Of a DNA stretch of 64,000 nt, positions 11,455 through 22,818 are shown one piece after another. The first letter of the stretch is position 1. Each line of letters starts with the position of its first letter. The translations under genes and the position numbers were made by a program. Source of the stretch: Druceiella hillmani (lineage: Eukaryota > Arthropoda > Insecta > Lepidoptera > Hepialidae); contig JAYKKI010000027.1 in assembly GCA_039881145.1 (NCBI GenBank), forward strand, positions 18,735,001-18,799,000, in the 5' to 3' direction. The notes under the pieces were generated by a model that saw only the letters and a program-made list of their open reading frames with translations, was not told the DNA's origin and ran no database searches.

Positions 11455-11840
11455 CGCCTTCTAACTTGAAGTCCAAACATCAATATGACAAATGGCGCCA
11501 TTAATAATGCACGTCCATATGCGCACGCGAGCTCGCATCGAGCGTTTCCCATCCAACTCCCATACGTAAGTAACATCATAAAAGCTCTGATGGTAAAAGC
11601 TCAGAGACTTCTTCGAGTGGTAAAAGCTTCAGAAATCTGCCGTTTCAATGAATGATGTCATTATAAAAGGAAATTTCTCTTTGTGACGCAAGAGATTAGT
11701 CATAACGATGGTGGGCCGCAGTGAAAGCGAGTTTTGTCGCATTTACTTTCCACTGTTATTCCGTTTTATAATTTTATACGCTCGTTGCCGTTCGCGTTAT
11801 GGCTGCGTGTGTTTTTGTTAATTTAGTACCTGGCATCCTG
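11455..11840. promoter_or_regulatory. GC-richer island, candidate promoter or conserved non-coding element
   Basis: A less AT-rich block with TGGCGCCATTAATAATGC near 11493 and GCGCACGCGAGCTCGCATCG near 11521. Three closely spaced copies of an AAAGCT-type motif (GGTAAAAGCT) follow near 11580-11630. A donor-like ACGTAAGTA lies near 11563. Together these could be a promoter with a 5' exon or an enhancer. No start codon followed by a convincing coding frame is seen. The plus-strand frame at 12061-12261 is AT-rich and unlikely to be coding. Confidence 0.3.
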
Positions 11841-11844
11841 CTGT

Positions 11845-12870
11845 GTCTCGAGTTTTGTATTTAATGAATGTCATTGAAGGACGTTAAATTTTTCCTTTTA
11901 TTTTATATTATAGTTTAGATACCGTACGAAAAAGTACGGTTGTTTTTGCGATAAAATATAAAGGAGCGGTGTTAAATATTACTGCCGCGGTGAAAACATT
12001 TTGATTTAAAAGTAATGTCACGTAACATTGTGAAATTTAATAAGATAAAATGTTCATTTTATGAGAAGTGTGCTTGAGGATTTAGAAGTATTTTTTTATG
12101 ATTCGCTTGGGTTTAGTTACAAATTGTTTAAAATATGGCCACTTTTAGGAGAACATTTGAGTTTAAAGTTCATGGGACGTTTCATTTATGTATATATATG
12201 TAAAAATACCGTACAAGAATGTGACAAAACTGTGAAAGTAGGGTTCTGCAGTTATTTTTGAAGTTTCATTCTGTAGTAAACAGGCTACAAATATCACATT
12301 TAGTCTTAAATATTTTATAATTTAGCTGTAAATATTCTATTCAAAATTATGTATAAGTTTGTTTCGAGCGGGTGCATAAAAGTTGGGTTCTAATGTTTTT
12401 TTCTATTTAGTCTAGTGGGAATCGTTTAAAACAAGCTTTTTGTAGAAAACCACGTTTTCAATATTTTACGAAAAACGATTTGGTAGACAGTTCAAGTGGT
12501 TGTTTTCAGAAATCTTTTCTACAATTTTCTTTAAAAACCTGTCAAGCATGAGGTAGAATTCACACTATAAGATTTCCATTCATATTTAGGCACTAATAAT
12601 TACTTAACCGTACATAAGTACTTCTATCAATCTGTTTACAAATATATATTATGTTTTCGCAATAAAAACATTTTTCAGACGCATATTTAAAGAAATGATA
12701 CGGTGTAGGACTACCTCTATAGTTTTGACCTTTGCTTAGGTTTCTAAAAACTCTAGATGTGTTATAAATTTAGGCTGAATAGTTTCGAAGGCAAGGGAGA
12801 ATATATTTTTCTGATTATATTGTAGCTTATTTCTAAAAAAATGTACAAAAAATATGCAAGTAATCGAAAT
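11845..12870. other. AT-rich DNA, no gene seen
   Basis: No supported gene. The 66-codon frame at 12061-12261 shows no domain and has the composition of the background. Confidence 0.45.
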
Positions 12871-12875
12871 ATATA

Positions 12876-12878
<3 letters not shown>

Positions 12879-12909
<31 letters not shown>
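12879..12909. repeat. (TA)n microsatellite
   Basis: A short TA dinucleotide run directly next to the hairpin at 12914-12960. Confidence 0.92.
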
Positions 12910-12912
<3 letters not shown>

Positions 12913-12913
12913 G

Positions 12914-12960
12914 AGACATTAACCTAAATATTTACATAGCAAATAATTAGGTTAATGTCT
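12914..12960. repeat. Perfect 14-bp hairpin
   Basis: AGACATTAACCTAA at 12914-12927 pairs perfectly with TTAGGTTAATGTCT at 12947-12960 across a 19-nt loop. It directly abuts a (TA)n tract, as expected if a small inverted-repeat element landed in TA-rich DNA. Confidence 0.85.
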
Positions 12961-12964
12961 ATGA

Positions 12965-13840
12965 ATACTATGGACCGTTAAATGTATAATTTTTTTAACT
13001 ATGTGTTTAGGGAACCTTGTAGCGGTAGCTGGTTTTACACGTGCCTTACAGCTTGGCATTGTAATAAAAACAACACAATAAAATATTCATGCTTTTAAGT
13101 ATACTTTTATTTTTTATATAAACTGATGAGTTATATTTAAAAACATTGGAGACTTACAAAGCCACTAAGTGATACTTTCATAATGATTTTTCTACAAATG
13201 AATTTACAACTTGTAATAACTCGGGAACGAAGAGTGGATTTAAAAATAATTACAAGACAAGTTTAATTGAACTTATTCAATGATAATTAATCAGCTTAGT
13301 GAGATATCTGAGTGGGTGAAAAAATATGCCGAGTTGCTTTGTCATGCCTATCAAACATATATCTTCAACTTTTGCAAGGGTTTTTTTATAATATTAAAAG
13401 TGTGAATCAAATATGTTTTATTTTATAAAATTAAAAATAGTGAAAAAGGACGAACTAATAAAATTACAAGAATCCATAGCAATTACGCAATTTTAAAAAG
13501 TGTCCTTTGTCAGTCGATATTGTTATGTTTTCTTCACTTCTCTCACTAGTAATATTCTCACATAGTACCAAATGTGTTCTAGATTACCTTGTAAAATCAT
13601 CAAATATAAACCATCAATCCTATGACAAGACATCGTGTCATTCCAGTCGTTTCTGTTGAACTACAAGAAATATATTCAACACCCTGTCGTTTTGACCAAA
13701 GTGTCGGTTAAATGCTGCAATTATTTATTTTTAAATAAATAATTGTAAAAACGCTTAGAACGCTTATTTGTCACATCTCCTAACTTCATTCAATCGTATC
13801 TACATTAAATTTAATAAATATTTTACTAAATTATAAAATA
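12965..13840. other. AT-rich DNA, no gene seen
   Basis: No recognised feature. A small inverted motif around 13720-13745 (AATTATTTATTT / AAATAAATAATT) is AT-only and may be chance. Confidence 0.45.
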
Positions 13841-13844
13841 AAAC

Positions 13845-14475
13845 ACATTGTATTGTAAAATGTCTTTCATTCCATTCATCACAGGCAATCGTGGTCACCT
13901 CCGAAATAGGCGCGGCCATATTAATGACTCAGCCTACTCCATTTTTTCTGTCAAAACTTTCATCGATATTAAATTTTCGGGAAATCATTCATACAAACAA
14001 TGTGCACCAAATAAAGTTACTTTAAACCGCTCTTTGCTTTCAAATATTAATATTTATTGTCAATATCACTTTCAATTATCAAGGTGTATTCCACAAAGCA
14101 CTTCATCCTTGTACAACCCACTTGGAACCTCTTTGCATCACATGCAGGCACCGCTTTACGCATCTTAGACTGAAAATGCGGTCGAACATCAGTCAGGTAA
14201 CACCGCAACCAGACTGTTAAACAGCGTGAACCTAAACAGTCACCATAAATCGCCCGGTACCGCATTTCCATATGAAAGCGAGTGATTGTTGTGTAATTCG
14301 GGGGAGGGAGGGGGTTGTGAATTCAAATTTCTTCCCCGAGCCGTTATCCTTAATGTGAACTCGACGATGTTTATTGCTGACGTTATTGTTGCGCAAGGAG
14401 AGGTACATAATTCTTGGGCCGACAGTGGCGGGAAGACTGCCGTTGTTCCATTTTATAAGACTATTTAGCAATACC
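13845..14475. other. GC-richer island with long overlapping open frames, candidate conserved non-coding DNA
   Basis: About 600 bp of clearly lower AT content. Open frames overlap on both strands: 13848-14168 plus (106 codons), 14286-14468 plus, and 14047-14271 and 14232-14477 minus. None shows a recognisable domain or convincing splice sites. Overlapping openness on both strands is a usual by-product of higher GC content. A G-rich run, GGGGGAGGGAGGGGG, lies at 14300-14314. Regulatory DNA or an unrecognised exon are both possible. Confidence 0.3.
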
Positions 14476-14479
14476 AAAC

Positions 14480-16085
14480 TTTAAAGGGCCTTATTCTTTC
14501 TCTCAAAATTCTTTCTAATTGCTAAGTTAATTCTCCTTTGAATTTCACTGTTAGCATTATTTTACGTGGAAAATATTTAGATTTCTATGAGATACAACAA
14601 TAATTATTTTCTAGCACAGCACCGATGGGAATCAAAATGAATTTTTTTGTCTATTATATCATAGAAAGCGAAAATGAAAACTCTGTTTCGTAAATCTTTT
14701 GTCTAGCAGACAAATTATCAATTTTAAACCATTTAATATCTTCAGACTTGCTTTGTTTTAGAGATCAGAAACTTCATGATACTTGGAAATGTACATTAAT
14801 TTGGAAAAGAGTGAAAAGCTTACTCTGAAACATTTATACACTGTTAAGTACCGTTGAATAATTGCATGAAATAACCTTAGTAATTCTCTTGAACTTATAC
14901 TATTTCCATTTGGCTCATATAATGCATCGAACTGAAATTTCTAAAAATTACATTAAAAATAAGTTATTTAAGCAAAAATATGTTTGTTTGTACATTATTT
15001 AGTTACTTAATAACTTTGACGACCTTTGGTACATTTCTAACAATTTTTACACCGGTATAAGCTGTGTCTCGAAGACAAAAAAGACATGACAAAAACATTT
15101 TTATTTCTTCATAATAGATGACTCTACTATGTACTTAAATATAATCCATTTATATATTACCAAATTTGTTTTTGAGTTTCCTTTTTCGTTCCTATTTCGA
15201 CCAAGTTATAAGCTAAAAAATTATAATATAAAGTAATAGGTGTTAGTATTCTTCTTACTAGACCCTAGAAGTGGTATATCATAAATATTCAAATTTTGAA
15301 AACCTAATTAATCCATGGAAGTCTTTAACAAAAATCTCTTCAAAATGCACTCCGAACATTTTCTTACCAACCTCTGACACAAAACACCTTCACATCCCGT
15401 TCACTCCATGTTCTAGAGACTACTGTACGACCGAGCACGTTCACCGCAGACCCACCGCCTACCCTCATTGTGCACCACAATAACATACCTAATGGATTTC
15501 AATTTCATTGTCGGGCTTAACAATGGCTTAGTTTATTAATGATATATAATTATTGTCACGATTATGATTACCAGGAACTGAGATAGGCTATAATGTGTGG
15601 CCTTTGTCTGGGAAAAGCGTCTTTTGGTGAGGCGGGTTAAAGCAGATGGATGAATATGAGGCAGTTCAGTTAATTATATGAAGGGAGGGTACATTTATCT
15701 TGAGATAATATAAGGGAAACGAGCTATGTAAACTGAGGTTTTAAAATGGGATGCTGTGTTGAAATCATGCATTTATGAAAAAAATACTTTTTCTTGAATT
15801 TTATTGCGTATTTAAATAAGCCAAAAGTGACATTTATGAAACTAAATACATTATTTAAAATGCTATAAGATTTCTAGGAGGAATACTGGCTTTCGCTAAC
15901 GACTTCTTTTGCGTGAATTACAGTAACATGTCAACCCACGCTATAACTTTTTTCTGCCTTATTTTTTATCCAAAGATCCATTCCCGTCCAATAATAACAT
16001 TTTGTTAAAGTTATAAAAAGCAAAATGTTTGTATCGCCAAAATAAAACTTACATACAAATTACGTGATTAAGTAGTAACTTAACG
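14480..16085. other. AT-rich DNA, one C-rich patch, no gene seen
   Basis: Mostly AT-rich. A patch at about 15340-15490 is C-rich on the plus strand (CACTCCATG, ACCGCAGACCCACCGCC). It is open for 70 codons from 15271 but has no domain or splice context, so it is left as possible non-coding conserved DNA. Confidence 0.4.
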
Positions 16086-16089
16086 AGTG

Positions 16090-16290
16090 TCATAAAAGAT
16101 AGATACTATCCTTCAGGAACTACTTCATGTCTGGATTAATATAAATAGTATTTATATTAATCTAGACTACGGTCTATTCGTGTACCAAATTTCGTGAAGA
16201 TCTACTAAGAAATTACTTAGATCTAGTTTAAAAAACATACATCCATACATCCATGTATCCACATCCACGTATTTATAATATTTCTTAAAA
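16090..16290 (+). mobile_element. 3' tail of a non-LTR element or SINE
   Basis: The order of motifs matches the 3' untranslated tail seen in many insect LINE/SINE copies: TAGATACTATCCTTCAGG, then GTACCAAATTTCGTGAAGAT, then CATACATCCATACATCC and TATTTATAATATTT. No coding part is attached. The family name cannot be decided from this piece. The hairpin at 16130-16166 is embedded in it. Confidence 0.6.
16130..16166. repeat. Near-perfect palindrome, 18-bp arms
   Basis: Arms at 16130-16147 and 16149-16166 are inverted copies with one mismatch and a single-base centre. Each contains GATTAATATAAATA or its complement. Confidence 0.85.
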
Positions 16291-16294
16291 GTGC

Positions 16295-17150
16295 CTTTTT
16301 TAATGCGTACGTTTAATACTGTTAACCAGAATTTGATAAAAAACAAAATAATTAAAGTTAGTATTTAATAACCATTCATGCTATCACGACGACGAAAACA
16401 ACACATTGTTGTCAGCAATTAAATCATATTCTTAACTTTATCATAAATCGGTTATATAATTTTTACTCTTCTTTAAATTAAAAACAGCATTTATTACCAC
16501 ATAGAACAGATTACCACATATGAATAGATCAGTTGCGCTACTATACTAGTTCGCTTAACTATTAACTACTACCTAAGTAGATATCATATATCACTAATCA
16601 GTGATATATAATATCAACTTGTTACCTTATTCTTTATTTTTAAATAATCGACTGTCTTTGCTGATCTGATTGCCATGATATTAGAGTCTAATCCACAGAA
16701 AATAATTTGTAGAAATATATTATAGTTCTGTATAACAGCTATGAGAGAAGCATCATATAATTAGTCTGTTTGTAGTTATAATAGTACAGAAGTTTCCAAA
16801 CATAGTTATAACATCATCTTATTTGAATAAATATTAACGTATTTTAGATCATTTCCTGTTTTCTTTAGTTTTTTTGTGTAAAATAAAATATACGACAAAT
16901 GGTAAAGAAGCAGATTAAATCAATTATACAAAACCTATATCATTAAAATTGTGCAGCTCATCAATGTGTGTGCAGCAATTAGTAGTCCTAAATTAAAATG
17001 TCATTCTATTTAAGTATATTATAAACATTAAACATACTAAACACCTTTTTTTTGAGGAGTAATATTTTTTTAAAAAGTCGGTTGATGCATGCATGAAGAA
17101 CTTAATCACTGAAAGTATTCACTAGACTAGACTAGACCAGAGGTATGCAT
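16295..17150. other. AT-rich DNA, no gene seen
   Basis: No gene. Small hairpin-forming sequences are present (ATATATCACT / AGTGATATAT near 16585-16610). AAAAAGTCGGTT near 17076 resembles the ends of the repeat at 40372-41662. Confidence 0.4.
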
Positions 17151-17159
17151 ATAAAGTTT

Positions 17160-17480
17160 TGCTTGAATAATTCATTTTCTTCGTTGCACTCTTAGAAGAG
17201 TGGTTGTGATCATCTTGTCAAGTGTGTTACAGATGAGAGATGCTCCATTTCATATGTCGCCATTTATCTCTAATAGCTGCTCTCCTAGTATGCTCATGTA
17301 AAGGGACATTGTCCTGGTCTCTTCATTGTATCGGTGTTCTCCCACGTGTCTGATACCTTCTATTTTGCCCTGTGACGGCCTTCTATATTCAGGCCTTCTA
17401 TACTGTCGTCGCTGCGCCTCGATATTTTTCCAAAGAATTTCATGATATGATTTTGCACAACATTAGATAAACACTGACTG
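17160..17480 (-). pseudogene. 3' end of a LINE reverse-transcriptase ORF, relic
   Basis: The minus strand carries the C-terminal signature common in insect LINE polyproteins, of the form '(F)FGHI.RR.DDS.E.L...G...GRRGRGR...'. Here it reads IMKFFGKISRR, then DDSIEGL and NIEGRHRAK, in frame near 17370-17450. Further downstream in another frame comes RRAAIRDKWRHMKW, matching the terminal 'AA.DR..WR' motif. Stops and frameshifts break the reading. DNA up to about 17760 may belong to the same copy but is too decayed to be sure. RTE-like is my best family guess. Confidence 0.6.
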
Positions 17481-17502
17481 ATACCCAGTTTTTAAGGTAT
17501 GG

Positions 17503-17544
17503 ATGCTTGGAGTATCGGAACTCAGTTCACGATACTCCAAGCAT
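17503..17544. repeat. 42-bp near-perfect palindrome
   Basis: ATGCTTGGAGTATCG at 17503-17517 pairs with CGATACTCCAAGCAT at 17530-17544. Inside it GAACT and AGTTC pair again, leaving only one central base and one bulge at 17529. It lies just upstream (in minus-strand terms) of the LINE relic. Confidence 0.9.
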
Positions 17545-18017
17545 TCTCCTCCACGATAACAATTCCAAAGAATTTATCTTTTTTCTCTCCCTTTCACATA
17601 GTGTGCATGTCTCTACGGCTAGAGGAACACTAATGCTCAAAATGGTCAGGTTTCGTTCTTTTGGTTATGTTACTGTTTTTCCAAACCTTCCTCAGTTAGT
17701 TTATAATAGACCTTGTAATCGTCACACGCCTTTTGATATTATTCATGCATCAGCCGTTATTAGAAATTAATCCTTTGTTGCTTTCCAACCTTTGCATTAC
17801 TTGTCATATAACAAACATAAGTAGCAAATAAGGTTTTATATTCTGCATATCGGATTGAACTTATCCAAGCAACCGACCGCATAGTAACAAACCAATAATA
17901 AATAAATATATATTTCCAAATTTGTGGCTGAACTTCTTTCAAATGAAAAGGCTGTTAAAACATTGAATGGAGTTAAAGCAATGGAATTAATTAATGCAAA
18001 GTAATTTTGAGTGGAAA

Positions 18018-18466
18018 TACTAGACGCTTTTCTAAATTAATAATTTGTCATAGAATTACTTATTAATACTAGACGCTTACTTATTAATACTAGACGCTTT
18101 TCTAAATTCATAATTTGTCATAGACTTACTTATTAATACTAGACGCTTACTTATTAATACTAGACGCTTTTCTAAATGCATAATTTGTCATAGAATTACT
18201 TATTAATACTAGACGCTTACTTATTAATACTAGACGCTTTTCTAAATTCATAATTTGTCATAGAATTACTTATTTCCTTTATTCGCTTTTCTAAATTAAT
18301 AATTTGTCATAAAATTACCTATTAATACTAGACTTTTTAATACTAGACGCTTTTCTAAATTAATAATTTGTCATAGAATTACTTATTAATACTAGACGCT
18401 TACTTATTAATACTAGACGCTTTTCTAAATTAATAATTTGTCATAGAATTACTTATTTCCTTTTAT
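18018..18466. repeat. Minisatellite with 70-bp higher-order unit
   Basis: TACTAGACGCTTTTCTAAAT recurs at 18018, 18088, 18158 and 18228, exactly 70 bp apart, and then in two rearranged copies to about 18466. Each unit also contains a short extra copy of TTATTAATACTAGACGCTTA, a nested 21-bp duplication. The right part has deletions and a TATTTCCTTT-type break. Confidence 0.95.
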
Positions 18467-18469
18467 TTT

Positions 18470-19475
18470 ATATCATTAAAATCTGAATTATCTAGAAAAA
18501 ACTAAGTAAAATTGATTAAAAATACGAATACTGTAAAAACCTATTCAATTTTTTTTTCAAAATTGTAACACTTCGATATCATACAAAGCAAATCATGTTC
18601 ATAGTAGCAGGTAGAATATAAAGAAATAGACCAAAATAGCAACTAACCATCTTATATTTGTATTTGAGCCAAAAAAGTATTAGCTGAACTGTAATCAGCA
18701 CAGTTACAGTTTAGTAAATGTGCTGATACTTTGGAAACGACAACCAATTTGTATTTAGGTACAAACATGTTCATCTAGATACGAGATATCATTTTACCGA
18801 GGGCTTTGCAGATATGAAAAGAAAACCCTTGTTATTTCTATTTCCTAATTATTTGTATTTTTCACGAACTTCCATACGCGGCTAAGAGGTGGGGTGGTGT
18901 TTGCCACACCCTCGTGAATTATTTCTAGGGAGTAATTTCCATGTTTTCCGTTCTGCCACGGAATCTTAAAAATTAACTGAAAATTTCGGTAATGTTAAGT
19001 ACATTACCGAACAAGATATGATAACGCAAATGAGCAATATTCAAATAATAACTGTGTCCAACCGGATTATAAGCACGATTGCCACAATATATTCGCTTCC
19101 GTGGATTTAATATCATAAATACGAATATTTGGCCGTAATTTACAGGCAAATTTAAATCAAAATGTGTACAACATTTTTATAAAATATAACAGTAGATTTA
19201 CAATAAATTTACTAAGAAATGTCTCAAAACAAATGGTCAGACCTTTGAAGCCATAAACTGACCACATCCGACACTTATTTGGGGAAGATTTCATACACAA
19301 AAAATTAATTTGTTAGTTTTCCAACACATCCCTGGCAATTAATTTCACGTAATTAAACAAAAACTCGCAAATCTATTACGCTGCCTATATCAGCCAAATT
19401 CTCGAAACGTTACACGTTTAATATTCAAATAACACAGCACACACACATACAATAATAATTATTATTTAGGTAATT
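18470..19475. other. AT-rich DNA with a GC-richer patch, no gene seen
   Basis: No gene. The patch at about 18860-18970 (CGCGGCTAAGAGGTGGGGTGG, with TTTGCCACACCC) is less AT-rich and could be regulatory. A palindromic pair of ATCAGCAC / GTGCTGAT lies near 18700-18725. Confidence 0.4.
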
Positions 19476-19477
19476 AA

Positions 19478-19880
19478 CAGTGCCGTATGCATCTTTCGCT
19501 TATTTCCGCCAAACGGAGCGCCGACGTGTTTCATGTCACGCATTTTATTCTCATCGTTTCTTCCCTACGCGTGCGGAGATAAATAAAATAATTTATTTAC
19601 ATGAGCCGGTGAAAGCATTCCATGCCCGAAGTTGTCGACTCACGAGAGCGTACAAACTGTGAATGTGTCCCCAGGGCTCCGGGGCGAAGAGCGACGACAG
19701 GTTGGAAAAGCGAAGCGGAGAGAGAAAATTTATTTATGTATGCTAAAATATACATCAAAACACACTGATGATCAAATAATGTGTAATTTCTCCGATAGGT
19801 GCGCAAGCGTATTAAGTATGAATGACGTGACATGTCGACGAATAATGCTCGCGACTGGTGACGAGATGCCCTGCCGCGGA
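19478..19880. other. GC-richer island, candidate conserved non-coding DNA
   Basis: This block has many CpGs (GGAGCGCCGACGTG near 19515, CGGGGCGAAGAGCGACGAC near 19680, GCCCTGCCGCGGAGC near 19868). It has open frames on both strands, including 112 codons on the minus strand at 19597-19935, with no known domain. Overlapping open frames follow from composition. Regulatory DNA or an unrecognised exon fits equally well. Confidence 0.3.
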
Positions 19881-20105
19881 GCTGAAAATATTTTTTTGTA
19901 ATCTTTAGTTTTTTTCCTAATGTGATATGATGCACAAGATAGAATAATAGAATATCAAGGTATATATTTGTGAAGCAATGTGTTATGATAAAACCAATAT
20001 GAAAGATGAATCTTTTATTTTAAATAGGACTTGTCGAATACAGTACATCCGCCCATATGAAATTGATTAAAGCAGAATTACTTCGTTTAAAACATTTTTC
20101 CCTAT

Positions 20106-20110
<5 letters not shown>

Positions 20111-20170
<60 letters not shown>
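20111..20170. repeat. (TA)n microsatellite
   Basis: Sixty bases of TA directly followed by CAGGTGTTCCGTAAGGG, which may be the end of the neighbouring mariner-like element. That family inserts at TA. Confidence 0.95.
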
Positions 20171-20173
<3 letters not shown>

Positions 20174-20649
20174 GTGTTCCGTAAGGGAAGGGTCATTACA
20201 CATACGAAACAATATATTTTGTTATCTTAGACCTAATAGTTTTAGAGATAGGAAAAAACAATTTTTATTAGGTATTATTAGTATTTCTGCCTCTTTATTA
20301 TCTAAGATCTTTAATAGAATATTCGTCTTCCTAATTAAAATATTATTCATTCGTTATTATTAGCAACATAAAAATGAAACGCTAAAATATGTGCATTTAT
20401 GTAATTACAAAACATGAAAAGTGACTTTTGGACAACGCTAACAAAAAAAAATGTATGACAACTTTGTGGAACCTTACTTCAAAAACATATATAATTCACA
20501 CTAATTCGACAAAAGTATTATATTCTGGTACTAAGTAATTTCATAATATGTGTTTTATTCCTAAGCCCACACCATTGATCATTTTTCCGGTCATGGTAAA
20601 ATAAAACAAGTGTAGTATTTATGATCATACCGCATTTATTATGTTTTTT

Positions 20650-21480
20650 TTTGTTACAGTAAATACTCAAAATGCCTTCCTCTAGCTCTTATGCATAACC
20701 AGCATCTTCTTAAACAAATGTTCTTAAGCTTTGTAAGGCCCTTTCGTTATTCGCAACACTTCAGACACATGGTGCAATTTTTGTCTTAATTGTTGTTCAT
20801 TGTCTTTTGTAGTCTCATAGACCGTTTCCTTGAAACATATCCATAAAAAATTATCATTGAGGTCTGGCGAACGTAGTGGCTATGCAATTGTACCGCCACG
20901 TCCTATCCATTGATTTGAATAAGTTGGATTTGGATAAGTATTTAGTTACTCTTCGCAAAAAGTGGGCCGGTGCACCATCGTGCTGTAGCCACATCCTGTC
21001 ACGTACACCTTGTGGTATTTCATTCAACAGATTTCCTAGTTCGCCTCTTAAAACCGTAAATAATAAACTGCATTGAGCCTCGGTGGGAGTTCAAATGGAC
21101 CGATAATTTTGGCATCCAGGATTACAGAATTGATGCGATTAAGCGAATAAGAATTATACGGGATTCTCGCCGCCCGTGGTATATATTGTGCATATTAAAT
21201 ACTCCCATTCTTTTAAAATTTAATTCATCGATCCATAAGATTGAAATAAAAAAGCGTATATTGCCTGCATCGACGCAGCATCTCCCAACAGAAATCTATT
21301 CGTCGTTGATAGTCAGAAGGTAGCAGTGCTTGCACTGGTTGTACGCGGTACGGGTGTAAATTATTTCCCCTTAAAATACTGTGTACTGTACTTCTTGCCA
21401 CACCAGTACGTCGAGAAATCCACCAAACATTAGTAGAAGGAGCTTTTTCCGCTTCGGCCAGCATTTGACACTCACCATCA
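20650..21480 (-). pseudogene. Mariner-superfamily transposase relic
   Basis: A nearly full-length but broken transposase. Its start region (21225-21464 open frame) has a helix-turn-helix ISRRTGVARSTVHSILRGN, then HPYRVQPVQALLPSDYQRRI, typical of insect mariner-type enzymes. Downstream, in mixed frames, come FNLMDELNFKRMGVFNMHN (first catalytic region; the usual 'DE' motif is disturbed), IGPFELPPRLN, MWLQHDGAPAHF (second catalytic Asp), and near 20900 QWIGRGGTIA then SPDLND (third catalytic region). The C-terminus continues to about 20660 (VYETTKDNEQQLRQKL). Several stops and frameshifts are present. A likely element end abuts the TA tract at about 20171; the other end was not found. Confidence 0.87.
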
Positions 21481-21489
21481 TGATTTAAG

Positions 21490-22685
21490 GAACTACTTTT
21501 ACTTTTTACCTTCTCAAACTATTTTTGCAATCCGTTATCACAATTTGTCAATATTCTTAGCATATTAAAAAAATTAAATCGCCATGACAGGCATTATTAC
21601 ACACTTTAGTCCCCATACAAACATAACCTAGGCTTAAGACCCAATGTATTTTCAAAGCAGGATTTGATCAAATGATAAATATGGCATTCGGTGTCTCTAC
21701 GAAGTTTGAAATCTGAGATATTCACAGTAAAATATATTTATGAGAAATTCAACTTTTTGCTGTCAAGGACAGATCGACATAATTACAATAATTTTGTAAA
21801 ATAGAAGATATCTAAGAGATGGTTGATTTTATTAAAAGAAATAAATGATATTCGTGAGATGAGAGAAACTAGTACATTCAGTCTGCCTATATTATTATAT
21901 AGATTTTATTATTTATATTATAAGATCTATTAATTAAAGTTCAACCTGTTATCTGAATTATCTAAGAAAAATGTCTAAAATTTTGGAGAAACTTGTAGGT
22001 TCTGCCGTTGAACGCTGCAACGAGTTTTTAAATATCAATTTTCAGTGAGAATTATCTCCCCCCCCCCCCTGCAACGCCTTATTCAATAAACCAAGCGCTG
22101 TTCAGCTTTTGTCTATTTAGGTCATTTAACAATGCCTTCCAAGAAACAAAACTTTGATGAAGAGAATCGTCTCCAAGAGTTTCTAGTTGCTATTTTTTAT
22201 TAGCCACCTCACTACAATGACTTCTTTACAGATTTGTTTTTTTAAAGTCCATTTCATTTAGGCAATAACTATTAAAATATATGATAAATTTCAAACAATT
22301 ATACAAATTGACAGAAAGAGTAAAAGTAAACGTGAAAATATAATCAATGAAATTTACATTAGAAATGACGATGATAAAAAATTAGGTCATAAATAGAATC
22401 TAATAATGGAAGAAGAAAATTTTATACAACATAGTAAAATAAGTATATTTGAAAGATATTTTAACATTAAGGAACAGTATTTACTTCTCATAAGAGCTTA
22501 AATATTTTAGCCTTTTTCGACAAATCCTTTGAAAATAAAAATGATATTTGAATTTTACCGAGAAATAATACAATATTATTTAAGCTCAGAATTTATCAGT
22601 ACATACAAAACATGTTATTTACAGTCTGTGAATTTTATGGTCATAACTTCCTTTTTTCTTTTAGTGGATAACAATATGCAATACG
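21490..22685. other. AT-rich DNA with a 12-base C run, no gene seen
   Basis: No gene. A pure C homopolymer of 12 bases lies at 22058-22069, unusual in this AT-rich background. Confidence 0.45.
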
Positions 22686-22691
22686 TTAAGA

Positions 22692-22698
22692 CTCAGGC

Positions 22699-22762
<64 letters not shown>

Positions 22763-22768
22763 GTATAA

Positions 22769-22818
<50 letters not shown>

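Noticed and set aside
14300..14314. G-quadruplex
   Set aside because: Only three separate G runs, so a standard four-run quadruplex is not clearly possible. Kept only as a note in the island entry.
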